This document shows, in pieces, positions 55,880 to 64,000 of a DNA stretch of 64,000 nt; position 1 is the stretch's first letter, and every line of letters begins with the position of its first letter. Source of the stretch: Gigaspora rosea (taxonomy: Eukaryota > Glomeromycota > Glomeromycetes > Diversisporales > Gigasporaceae); the NCBI GenBank assembly GCA_003550325.1, contig QKWP01000211.1, forward strand, positions 195,143 through 259,142, given 5' to 3'. The notes beneath the pieces are model-generated. The model had not been told where the DNA came from. It did no database searches and saw nothing but the letters and a program-made list of their open reading frames with translations. The position numbers were made by a program, and so were the translations under genes.

Positions 55880-56749
55880 ATGCATAAAAAAAAAGAAGCA
55901 AAGGCAAAAGCAAAAAGACTTTTTAGACTTAAAAAAAGAAACAAATTGAAAACTAAACTAGAAAAAAAAAATAAAAAGATAAAAGATATTTTAAGAAAAG
56001 CCAAACTTGAAAAATTAGTTAATCAGTCAGAAAATAAAGATAATAAGATGTCACAAAGCAATATTAGTGGGCAACAATCTGCCGTTTCTGATATAGGTTG
56101 CAAACAAGACATTGCCGCTCTAAACACTGCAAATGAAGAAAAGAATAAGTTGCGATGAAAATAATAGTAATACTTCTACAATTAAACTCAAAAATAAAGG
56201 TAAGTAATAATGCATTAACTTATAATAAAAAAATTAGATATTAATTATAAAACCTTTTATTTTTTTTAAAATTAAGGAACGATATAACAAATTGAAGAAA
56301 TAATTGAACAACTTAAACAAGATAATTTCAGCAGAATATATTGTGATCACGAATTGTTCACCAAAACTTTGAACAAGTTAAGAGAGGATAACAAAAAAAA
56401 AGAATTACTTTATGCTACACTTATGTACTTAGAAGAAAAACCTGGGGTTAAATATGCTAAGTTCTTAAAAGCTTTACTTAATTACTTTGGCATCGTTAAA
56501 ATCGAAACATGCCTTTATACATGGAACAATAATGGACTCAAAAACTGTGGTGGGAACCAACTTAAATATTTAGCTAAGTTTAATAGGGTTAAAAACATAC
56601 AAGTCTTGTGTAATAAATTGGGATTAGATTATAAAGACTATGGTGGAAGAGATCCAAAATATCCAGTAAATGGCAGACTATGCAATTATGGAGACTGCCC
56701 TTGCAAACAAATTGATATCTCATTTTATGCTGCTAAAGCAAAACAATAA
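55880..56749 (+). CDS. Hypothetical Lys-rich coiled-coil protein with Cys-rich C-terminal domain, probably spliced
   Basis: The first part (ATG 55880) is strongly basic and helical (KKEAKAKAKRLFRLKKRNKL...), ending in an acidic/Gln segment. The second part is an uninterrupted 131-codon frame 56354-56749 with TLMYLEEKPGVKYAKFL, YTWNNNGLKNCGGNQLKYL, DYGGRDPKYPVNGR and a Cys-rich end CNYGDCPCKQIDISF. Between them GTAAGT at 56200 and a T-rich tract plus AAG at 56276 look like an intron. A later acceptor at 56297 would avoid an in-frame TAA at 56285. Exon 1 needs a +1 shift near 56150 to join. No family recognised; the second frame looks under constraint. Confidence 0.5.
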
Positions 56750-58263
56750 ATTTAACCTTTGAGTCTATTTTGTTTATTCTATTTACTTAATTACAATATT
56801 TTAATTTTAAATTAGAATACATAGCAAATTTTCTATTTAAAATGATGAAAGTTTTATTATGTTTCTGCAAACCAACACTTATTTCCTTACATATATTGTA
56901 GAACATTCAATTTAGTAGAACAGATCAAAAACGTTTTACAGATCAACATGTATTACTTTAATACTAAAAGCACAATCATATTTTTTTATAAACACATATC
57001 TTGCTATATGTTCAGACTAAAAATATCTTGAATAAAATAGCGATCCAAGAGAGATATAACAAAATAAAGCATAAAAAATAACAGCGCCATGATAGCTGAT
57101 TACCCTGATTACATAACAAATATTTGCGAATTTTAAATGAAATTATAATATGTAATATCAGGCTTGAATAACAACAAAAATATATATCTCTTAAGAAAGA
57201 AAGAGGTATTATTGTATTAAACTAGTGCGACGAGAGTCTGCTTAGAACTATTTTTGTTATTACTCATAAATATCTTTAATTTTAAATAAACAAACTTGAT
57301 CAAACAAAAAAATAAGCAACGATTTTGTCTTTTTAAAGTTTAATTGGTTTTTTGTTTGAATCAGTGTAGTTGCTAAAAATTAGAACTATTAAGGACATTA
57401 AAGAAAGAACTTAAGCATACATATGACTATTTGTGTTTTTGTACCTATAACTAAATAGCAAAGAACTACACTGATTTTTATCAGAATTTGTTTTTTTATT
57501 ATCTTCAATAAACCCTTAATCCTATGACAAACATACTTAATTAATCTTATTTTGTTCTATGAAAAAAAAACCTTCTCACAAATAAAAGTTGATAAACAGA
57601 ATCTACTTTTTTATTGCAGACAAATATAGAATGTATAAAAATAAAGTTCGCAATGAACGAATAAGAACAAATAAGATTAATATAATATATAGCATGTACT
57701 GATCAATAGATTAAGTGATAAATCTTAATTTGCTAAATCAAAAGTTAGTGCTCGATTCAGTTATTAATGTAATAAAAAAATAATTTTTGAATGAAGCTTT
57801 AGTAGAAGATTTAACCTAAATAAAAGCCAGACTTACTGCACAATGATCAAAACTTTTGAGAAAAAAAGAAGCCTAATATAGTAATGAACAACTCAAATTT
57901 TTAAGGGACTACTTAGAGAGAGGATCAATATGCCATGCAGATCTTTGTTTTATTTGACATTGTCTGTTTCTATTAACCCTAACTTATTATTGCATAGTCA
58001 GCTGATTAATATTTAGTTAAAACCATTTTAGAAAAATTTTTATTGAGATGAGCATTATCTTTATACATTGTTTGATTAATATTTTATTTTGGCGAGTGGT
58101 TTTCTAATTTAAATCATTAAATAATTTAAAGCACCTACTGTATAAATACATATTATTATATTATTATTGTTAGATTGTGCATTCTGATTATACTTATCTA
58201 AACAAGCTAATAAAAATAAGACATTTTTTGATAAAAATGTTAAAGCTTTAACATATAGAGGAG
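56750..58263. other. No gene recognised
   Basis: AT-rich. A 10-bp perfect inverted pair CAGTGTAGTT / AACTACACTG at 57362-57371 and 57464-57473 is noted, without a target duplication. Confidence 0.5.
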
Positions 58264-58674
58264 ATTAAATTTTCTTTTGAAAATAAACCAAAAATATGCC
58301 CCTGCTCAGAGCAGCAAAGAATTATCCTTAAAAATAAAGAAGCATACAAGAAAATTCTCAAAGAGTTATTTATTAAAGACGAATACGATGAAAACAAAAT
58401 CCTCGGCGCTTTCTGTGATTCAATATGCTGCCATATTATTTTAAGAAAAATGTTGCAAGAAAACCATCCATACTTTACTAATCCAGAAAAAAGATTGGTT
58501 CAATTGGGAAATGAAAGTAATAGCAAATGTTGTTCTTCTCTATGAAATTTTAGGAAAGAATAAGGTTTATCTAAAAGAATAAGATAAGAGTTACTACTCT
58601 TTTTCTAATGATAAAGATGAAAAAAAATTAATAAAAGATTTAGGTAGTATATTAATGAGATAAATATTTTAGTG
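58264..58674 (+). pseudogene. Decayed ORF, unknown family, Cys-containing
   Basis: One frame reads EIKFSFENKPKICPCSEQQR, then KKILKELFIKDEYDENKILG and AFCDSICCHIILRKMLQENH. A shift near 58495 leads to WFNWEMKVIANVVLLYEILG and, after a stop, a Lys/Asp-rich tail to TAA at about 58664. The Cys pairs (CPC, CDSICC) hint at a metal site. Base composition is less AT-rich than the flanks. It could be a diverged relative of the neighbouring gene at 55880, but I see no convincing alignment. Confidence 0.45.
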
Positions 58675-59464
58675 ATTAACAAATGTACAACATAAGCAGT
58701 AAATTTATCTTTGCAAAACTTGCTGAATATAGATATGTATATGATTACAAAAAGGAATTTTATATTAAGTTTTAATGATATACATAGTTTTTGTAATCTA
58801 TCTTTAATAAATCAATTCATACTTTAGATATCTTTGGGTTTGCTTATAAAAATTAATGCAAATATAATTTTAAGTTTGTTTATTTTAATAATTAATAAAA
58901 ATAATACTCTCTACCAACACAATAATTTATATCATTGCAAACTTATTTAAGTTACAAAAAAACAAAATAGTACATTAATTCTTTAAAGATGACTCCTAAA
59001 CATTCTCTTTTTATTAATCACTAACCATTTAAACTAGTATCTAATTATTACCAGCCACGAAATTAAGGAGTTATTTTATTATAAACAAATGAACTATATT
59101 TAATCCTAATATTCTATACTCTAATTTGCAATGAATTAAAAAAATTAGGAGGGAGTATTGGATCAATAATAAAAAAAGACGCGTTAAAGAGTGCTGTTCT
59201 AACTATGAAATTTACAAATATAACAATCATTTTTAAAAAATTCAATAAGGCAACAAGTAGCACCAAGCAACAAATTAAGCAGCAATTAAGCCAATACCGT
59301 TCAAAATAGTTTGTTAAATAAAAAGATAAGGATTAACCTTATAATTAAATAGAACAAGGTCTCTATTATTTAAATATAGGTTTTTTAAATATTTAGACTG
59401 ATTATTGTAAGTATAAAATGTATAAATACTTAAAATTTTATTTATTGTAGCACAGATCTACTGC
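58675..59464. other. No gene recognised
   Basis: AT-rich without supported frames. Confidence 0.5.
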
Positions 59465-60337
59465 CAGTGAAGAATTTTTAAAAAAATTTTTTTTGTTCTT
59501 TGAGAACATAAATTTATAATTTTATGTTCTTAAAAAAATTTACTGTGCACTATAATAATCTTTTTAAAAATAAAATTTTTAAAATAGCCTTGTAATGCAC
59601 CTATCTGATAAACCAATCAGATTGTAGAATCAGGTATAACATAAATTGAAAATTGCTTGTATCTTATAATTTTGCTTATGAAACTACTCTTTGTACTTAA
59701 AATTTTACTAAATCACACTTTCTTGCCTATAGCTTACTCTCATCTTACTCTAATCCTAACTAACAAAAAGAATGAGCTATTTTGGTTGGTTTAATTTCAC
59801 ATTACACAGATCTTATATGGTGCATTTGTACTAAATTATTTAATTCTAAATTTATTTATTATACAATTTTTAAAATATAAAATACTGCATTTATTAGTAA
59901 ATAAATTAAATTGAAAATGAGAAGAATTGGTTCAAAAATTATAAGCTTGTTAAAAATTAAATGTTTTATAAGAAGGACTATTAACTTTGATAATTAAGCA
60001 ATCTGAATTTCTAATACTGGTAAGTCCAATACTAGATAGTTATTATATTAGTTTTATAGTAATTATTGTAAGAATTTTATTATTGTATTTACAATAATAA
60101 ACATACATATAATTTACTATTGGTCAATTATATTTATGTGATATTAGCTGCTAATAATGATTACTAGTAGCAATAAATAGCAAATTTTTTAATTTTATAT
60201 ATATCTTATGAGAACATAAATTATAAAATTTATGTTCTTAGTTTGTTCTCAAAAGAGAACATTATTTTTAAATACAGTGTTCTCAAATTTTTTTGAATGT
60301 TCTTGAGAACATTGAGAACATTAAATATTCTTCACTG
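59465..60337. mobile_element. hAT-like non-autonomous element, 873 bp
   Basis: The ends CAGTGAAGAAT and ATTCTTCACTG are perfect inverses. The flanks TCTACTGC (59457-59464) and TATACTGC (60338-60345) form an 8-bp duplication with one mismatch. CAGTG ends with 8-bp duplications are typical of hAT. Subterminal regions are rich in GTTCTC/GAGAAC palindromes (59494-59508; 60208-60320), perhaps transposase-binding repeats. A MITE (59588-59832) is nested inside. No transposase frame. Confidence 0.8.
59588..59832. mobile_element. MITE of the GATCAGGTGTAA family (copy near 59600)
   Basis: It shares the outer end TAATGCACCTATCTGATAAA and the inner sequences AACCAATCAGATTGTAGAAT and TTATAATTTTGCTTATGAAA with the copy at 63625. 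The right inner end is ATTTCACATTACAC. Telomere-like sequence is decayed here (CTTACTCTAATCCTAACTAA). Confidence 0.8.
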
Positions 60338-60355
60338 TATACTGCTATATAATAT

Positions 60356-60405
60356 ACCTGGGTCTTTTGTAAGTTTTTTGAAGGTATTTTGTATAAGACC
60401 CAGGT
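60356..60405. repeat. Short hairpin ACCTGGGTCTT / AAGACCCAGGT
   Basis: A near-perfect inverted pair of about 15 bp with a 20-bp spacer, just outside the hAT-like element. Possibly a very small palindromic element. Confidence 0.6.
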
Positions 60406-60966
60406 CTTTGGTTAGTGCTCTACAGTATATATTATTGTACTACCCAATCAAAAACATTTTATAAGTGGTTTTTATAAGTATATATTGCCAATTCTAATTG
60501 GTTAGCTTTTTATTATACCTAAAACTTAAAATTTCCTAGTTGGATTTGTTGATCTGGCCAGATTATAAAAACTAAAAATATAAATTTGTATAGATTTTGC
60601 ATATAGCTAATTTATTTTTTTGTCAAAATAGCCTATATTTTACTACTAAGCAAAGTTGTCCAGAGTATAATTTTATATTTATATGCTATTTTAAAATTAG
60701 TAAATATTTGTTATAAACAATGTTACTTTTTGAAATTGTACAAAATTAGCAAAATTTTAACTTGGTTTTTAAGCTTAATTTTTTTCTTTTTTTCTTGTTT
60801 TATATACTTATAAATTTAATTTTATATTAATTAGAGAAGCTAAATAGGATCTTTATCTCAAAGTTTATAGTAAATTTATAAAATTTTAATTATAGACAGC
60901 CATTTGATCTATTTTAAAAAACATGTTCAATGTCTATTAATACTATAAAAATCAATATAAAACTCT
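60406..60966. other. No gene recognised
   Basis: AT-rich, no supported frame. Confidence 0.5.
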
Positions 60967-60967
60967 G

Positions 60968-61231
60968 GGTCGAATAGCGCAGTGGTTAGCGCAGGACCCC
61001 GAAGGACTCTAATATAATTCAGGGTTACTAAAAAAGGAAATTTTGCATGGAAATTCATCAAACATTGCATTTTTATATAGTAAATTTTTAAATTTTGGCC
61101 TATTTTATACGCCTATTTGGCTAATATTATACAAACTTAGTTCTAAGTTGTATCAGAGTCCTTCGTGGTCCTGTTAGCGCTCCGGGGTCGTATTCACAAG
61201 GTCACCAGTTCGAGTCTAGTAGATGACAAAA
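60968..61231 (+). tRNA. tRNA-like sequence (pseudogene or SINE head) split by an insertion
   Basis: The 5' part has the A-box-like TAGCGCAGTGGTTAGCGC, whose D stem GCGC pairs with GCGC. The 3' part has a T arm ACCAG-TTCGAGT-CTAGT (four of five pairs), a B-box-like element. Deleting the 180-bp insertion and one copy of its 8-bp duplication restores exact tRNA spacing. The loop is then GTCGTAT, with T33, A37 and triplet CGT in the anticodon place. The anticodon stem and most of the acceptor stem do not pair, so it is not a functional tRNA. Confidence 0.55.
60993..61172. mobile_element. 180-bp inverted-repeat element inserted in the tRNA-like sequence
   Basis: The ends are 30-bp inverted repeats (25 of 30 identical), left AGGACCCCGAAGGACTCTAA and right inverse AGGACCACGAAGGACTCTGA. 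The perfect duplication GTTAGCGC lies at 60985-60992 and 61173-61180. An 8-bp duplication fits hAT or MULE-type mobilisation. The interior is AT-rich. Confidence 0.9.
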
Positions 61232-61640
61232 ACTATGTTAGGATCACAAATATCAAAGATCTACAATGAGGCGTCAAACATCTCCACTATTTCCGGACAT
61301 GGTACTATAACAAAAATGAATTGCATGATATAACCACAGGTCATGCGGCATCCAGAAAAGGAAAAAATCTGACAAGAAATGTCATAAACATAAAGACCAT
61401 CTACTATAAAAGAAATAAGACAAACAAGAATAAAGACAAGAATACTGACCAGGCATGAAGCCAGGAACCTAATACTACACTGACCAAAAATGGAAGTGGC
61501 TCCCGGGGTCGACAACAAACAGCTGATCTATATAGCGATCCAGCAGAATATGTAGTTCCTTCAAGCTGTCTATAATCCAAGAAGTTACGGGGCACCGGAC
61601 ATGGTTGGCTTGCTAGGGTCTGCTAGAAAAAACAGCTAAT
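61232..61640. other. GC-richer block after the tRNA-like sequence, possible SINE body
   Basis: About 400 bp of more balanced composition directly follows the tRNA-like part (for example CTCCCGGGGTCGACAAC near 61500 and GGGGCACCGGACATGG near 61589). No plus-strand frame. Two overlapping minus frames at 61261-61595 have no recognisable motif. If the tRNA-like part is a SINE head, this could be its body; no poly(A) end or duplication was found. Confidence 0.35.
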
Positions 61641-62456
61641 TGGAGGGAGGTATAGATTAGTAAAAATAGCTATAAATAGATAGTGAAATATAGTCTGATA
61701 TATCACAAATATTGATATTAATAAATAAACGCCAAACACACCCCAACAGCCATTGAGCTTAAGGGTTAAAAAAAAATCAATATAAATATAATTTATAGAA
61801 TTTAGCATAGTTTATTAAAATTTGATAAAAGTTAATTATAAAAACTTACAAATATTATTATTATTAGTATAGGTCTTCTCGTTTATTCTGGCTCAACTAT
61901 ATTAATATAGAAAGTAAAAAATTTATATATATAATAATTTATTTTATTAAATTTTTTTTAAAGTTATCTTCTGAAATAACAGTACATTATAATATTAAGT
62001 TATAAATGTTAATTTTTTATATTTATATTAAATATTTTCTATCATCAATTTTTTAGATTATTATATAATAATAAATTTATTTACTTATTAATTTATTATT
62101 TTTTTTTTTATTATACAAATTATAATTGATTTATAAAACAAAAATATTCTTAATAATATTTTATATATAAAATAAAAATTTTTTATAAATTTTAAAAAAT
62201 TTTTATTAATATAGTTTTTAGGTTAAAAACTAGTAAATAAGAAAAAATATACTAGTTTTTAAGATAATATATGCTTATATAATAAGTTAGTAAAATTTAT
62301 AATTAATAAATTTTTAATTAACATTATATTAAAATTCAAATTTAGAGAATTATTTTTTGTGTTTATATATTATTAAAATTTTTAAAATTTAAAAATTTAT
62401 AGATTTTTGAAGTTTTTTAACTAAAATAGATATTATTTTTACTATATAAATTAGGA
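61641..62456. other. No gene recognised; extremely AT-rich
   Basis: Simple A/T sequence. No repeat boundary is visible. Confidence 0.55.
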
Positions 62457-62801
62457 TTAATATATTTGTAGCTATGGCTACATGTAGCCATATCAATAAA
62501 GCCAATTAAATTTCAGGATCAGGTGTAACGTGAAATCAAAACAAATACTAGTTTTTTTAAAGAAATTGCCAATAACTCAAAATTTTGATTGTGAAACCAT
62601 CTTCTATGTTCTAACAAAAAAAATCCTCGCTAAAATTTTGGTATAAACTATGTCTTGCTTCGTCTCAGGCCTAACCCTAACCCTAATATTAATCGTGGGG
62701 TTTTATTTTTATAAAAAAAAATTATTTCTATAATTTGATAGTTACATTACACCTGATCTTAGTTACGGCTACATGTAGCCTATGGCTACAAATATATTAA
62801 T
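62457..62801. mobile_element. MITE of the GATCAGGTGTAA family with palindromic outer ends
   Basis: The outer inverted ends (TTAATATATTTGTAGC... with the perfect palindrome GGCTACATGTAGCC at 62476-62489 and 62767-62780) enclose inner inverted ends. The latter are GATCAGGTGTAACGT at 62517-62531 and its inverse at 62744-62758. The interior contains CCTAACCCTAACCCTAAT near 62671 (telomere-like) and the GTGAAACCATCTTCTATG...CTAACAAAAAAAATCC core. Confidence 0.85.
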
Positions 62802-62921
62802 TCTATAAATTATATAGTAAACTAGGTTAAATTAGTATTTTATTTTTTGCTATATCTTTTTTTTGTACATAATAACTTTATTTAAAATTTTGCAAACTTT
62901 TTTTTAATAGCTACCCAAAGG

Positions 62922-63172
62922 CAGTGTTGTCACTTGGACGTTTTTTGGACATTTTGGACATTTTTTTAAATTAAAATTACTTAAAATTTTATTAAGATAA
63001 TCTATTTTAATTTTTTCACCAATGAGTCCAGCACCTAAAAAATATATAATTATATATTTTTTTAAATTACTTTATTGATTAGTTAAACATGGGACATAGG
63101 CTTGGACGATTTTGGACAATCTTGGACGTTGGACAAAAAACATAGTATGGACATGTCCGAGTGACAACACTG
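62922..63172. mobile_element. 251-bp hAT-like MITE
   Basis: The ends CAGTGTTGTCACTTGGAC and inverse CAGTGTTGTCACTCGGAC are flanked by CCCAAAGG (62914-62921) and CACAAAGG (63173-63180). This is an 8-bp duplication with one mismatch. It is closely similar inside to 25716-25955. hAT superfamily features; non-coding. Confidence 0.9.
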
Positions 63173-63624
63173 CACAAAGGCACTTGCATAGTAGCACAAA
63201 AAAATACTTAATTTTAATTGGTCAAACTTTAAAAATAAGCAAAATTTTAATTTTTTAATTTTTTAAAAATTAAAAATTGAATAAATTTAAAGATTTTTTT
63301 AAAAAAATTGAATCAATAAATTATATAATTTTTTTTATAAATATATTTGCAAGATGTTCAAATAGTATATATATTTTTTTTAATTGCTAGTCAATAGAAA
63401 AAAATTAGTACTTTACTATATACTATCTTTAATCTATTCAATTTCTCCGCCAGATTATATGAGAAGACCAATACACTGAATTACTATAATATTCAATAGC
63501 AGTCACAGGATATGTTCTTGTACAGGGGTTTAAAATATTGTTACATATAAATTAAATAAGTTGGCTTATCCAATTTAATATATAAATTTATACTAAAAAA
63601 TCATTTAAATTAAGGTTTATGTAA

Positions 63625-63930
63625 TTTAGCGCATATGCGTTGTAACACACCCATCTGATAAACCAATCAGATCGTAGGATCAGGTGTAACGTGAAATTGA
63701 GAAAAAATAGCGATCTTAAAAAATCGCATGTGGCTTATAATTTTGCTTATGAAACCACTTTTCGTGCTCTAACAAAAAAAATTCCTTGCAAAATTTTACT
63801 ATAAAACCCCCTTTCTCGCCTATGCTATTCTAACCTCACCCTAACCCTAACTAAAAAATGGGTTATTTTGGTTGTTTTGATTTCACATTACACCAATCAT
63901 ATGGGTTGCGCTACAGCGCACATGCGCAAA
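63625..63930. mobile_element. MITE of the GATCAGGTGTAA family
   Basis: The outer inverted ends resemble each other (GCGCATATGCGTTGTAACAC at left; GCGCATGTGCGCTGTAGCGC as the inverse at right). Inner ends are GATCAGGTGTAACGTGAAAT at 63678 and ATTTCACATTACACC at 63880-63894. The interior has ACCTCACCCTAACCCTAACT near 63833 (telomere-like) and the CTTATGAAACCACTTTTCGT core. Most similar to 59588-59832. Confidence 0.85.
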
Positions 63931-64000
63931 AATATTAAATTCATAAATTAAATTTATTTAAAAATATACATATAAATCTTTTTTCAAATTTTAAATATAT

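Noticed and set aside
57362..57473. 10-bp perfect inverted pair CAGTGTAGTT / AACTACACTG as a small hAT-like MITE
   Set aside because: The 8-bp flanks do not match, and no second copy is seen in the window.
61261..61595. Two overlapping minus-strand frames with membrane-like composition
   Set aside because: No recognisable motif; the hydrophobic composition arises from complementing A/G-rich sequence, and the frames overlap each other.
28151..63930. CCCTAA/TTAGGG strings as a chromosome end or telomere
   Set aside because: They are short (two to three units), scattered, and lie inside MITEs with defined inverted ends, so they are internal.

Overview
The window is very AT-rich eukaryotic nuclear DNA (long A/T runs, spliced-looking fragments, internal CCCTAA telomere-type repeats). 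It is dominated by transposable elements and decayed gene pieces. A Sel1-repeat/protein-kinase relic, a FAR1/MULE transposase, Ty3/gypsy, LINE and Tc1 elements and many palindromic short elements together resemble arbuscular-mycorrhizal fungal genomes (Glomeromycotina, Rhizophagus-like). This is an inference; there is no rRNA or barcode gene to confirm it. I see no convincing intact host gene. The best open frame of unknown function is at 55880-56749.

Left part (1-25142). A decayed APE-type LINE with poly(A) tail occupies about 5106-12598 (ORF1, an unusual repeated module, endonuclease, RT with YMDD, RNase-H-like region, C-terminal zinc finger). It is followed by AT-rich DNA with decayed ORFs (15060-16160, 16850-17300), a Sel1 plus kinase pseudogene cluster (18985-20800), several palindromic non-autonomous elements with clear target-site duplications (20865-21021, 23009-23346), and hairpin repeats.

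Central part (25143-47448). I read this as one Ty3/gypsy-type LTR retrotransposon on the minus strand that has been heavily invaded. Its 3' LTR (25143-28010) has an adjacent polypurine tract and carries a nested Tc1/mariner element (26215-27931) and a hAT-like MITE. Its 5' LTR (40724-47448) has an adjacent primer-binding-site-like sequence and carries a nested poly(T)-headed retroposon (41452-42069) and a 5.2-kb MULE (42091-47293) with transposase. Between the LTRs lie gag, protease and integrase remnants on the minus strand. The gag is split by a 2.9-kb foldback element (36246-39177) that holds an array of alternating palindromes with an exact 327-bp period. The RT position is occupied by a plus-strand segment: a zinc-ribbon/coiled-coil relic joined to a truncated RT. 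Extra ORF relics lie between integrase and the 3' LTR.

Right part (47449-64000). This holds MITEs, a 0.4-kb tandem duplication, a decayed DDE-transposase-like gene (48912-50960), unrecognised relics (53540-54187, 55880-56749, 58264-58674), a hAT-like 0.87-kb element with a nested MITE (59465-60337), and a tRNA-like sequence split by a 180-bp inverted-repeat element with an 8-bp target duplication (60968-61231). Two more members of a MITE family with telomere-like repeats inside lie near the right end, with a third nested at 59588-59832.

Nearly all coding relics carry frameshifts and stop codons. In the LINE and the MULE many stops are explained by C:G to T:A transitions (CGA to TGA, TGG to TGA/TAG, CAG to TAG). 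This suggests methylation-type decay or RIP-like mutation.
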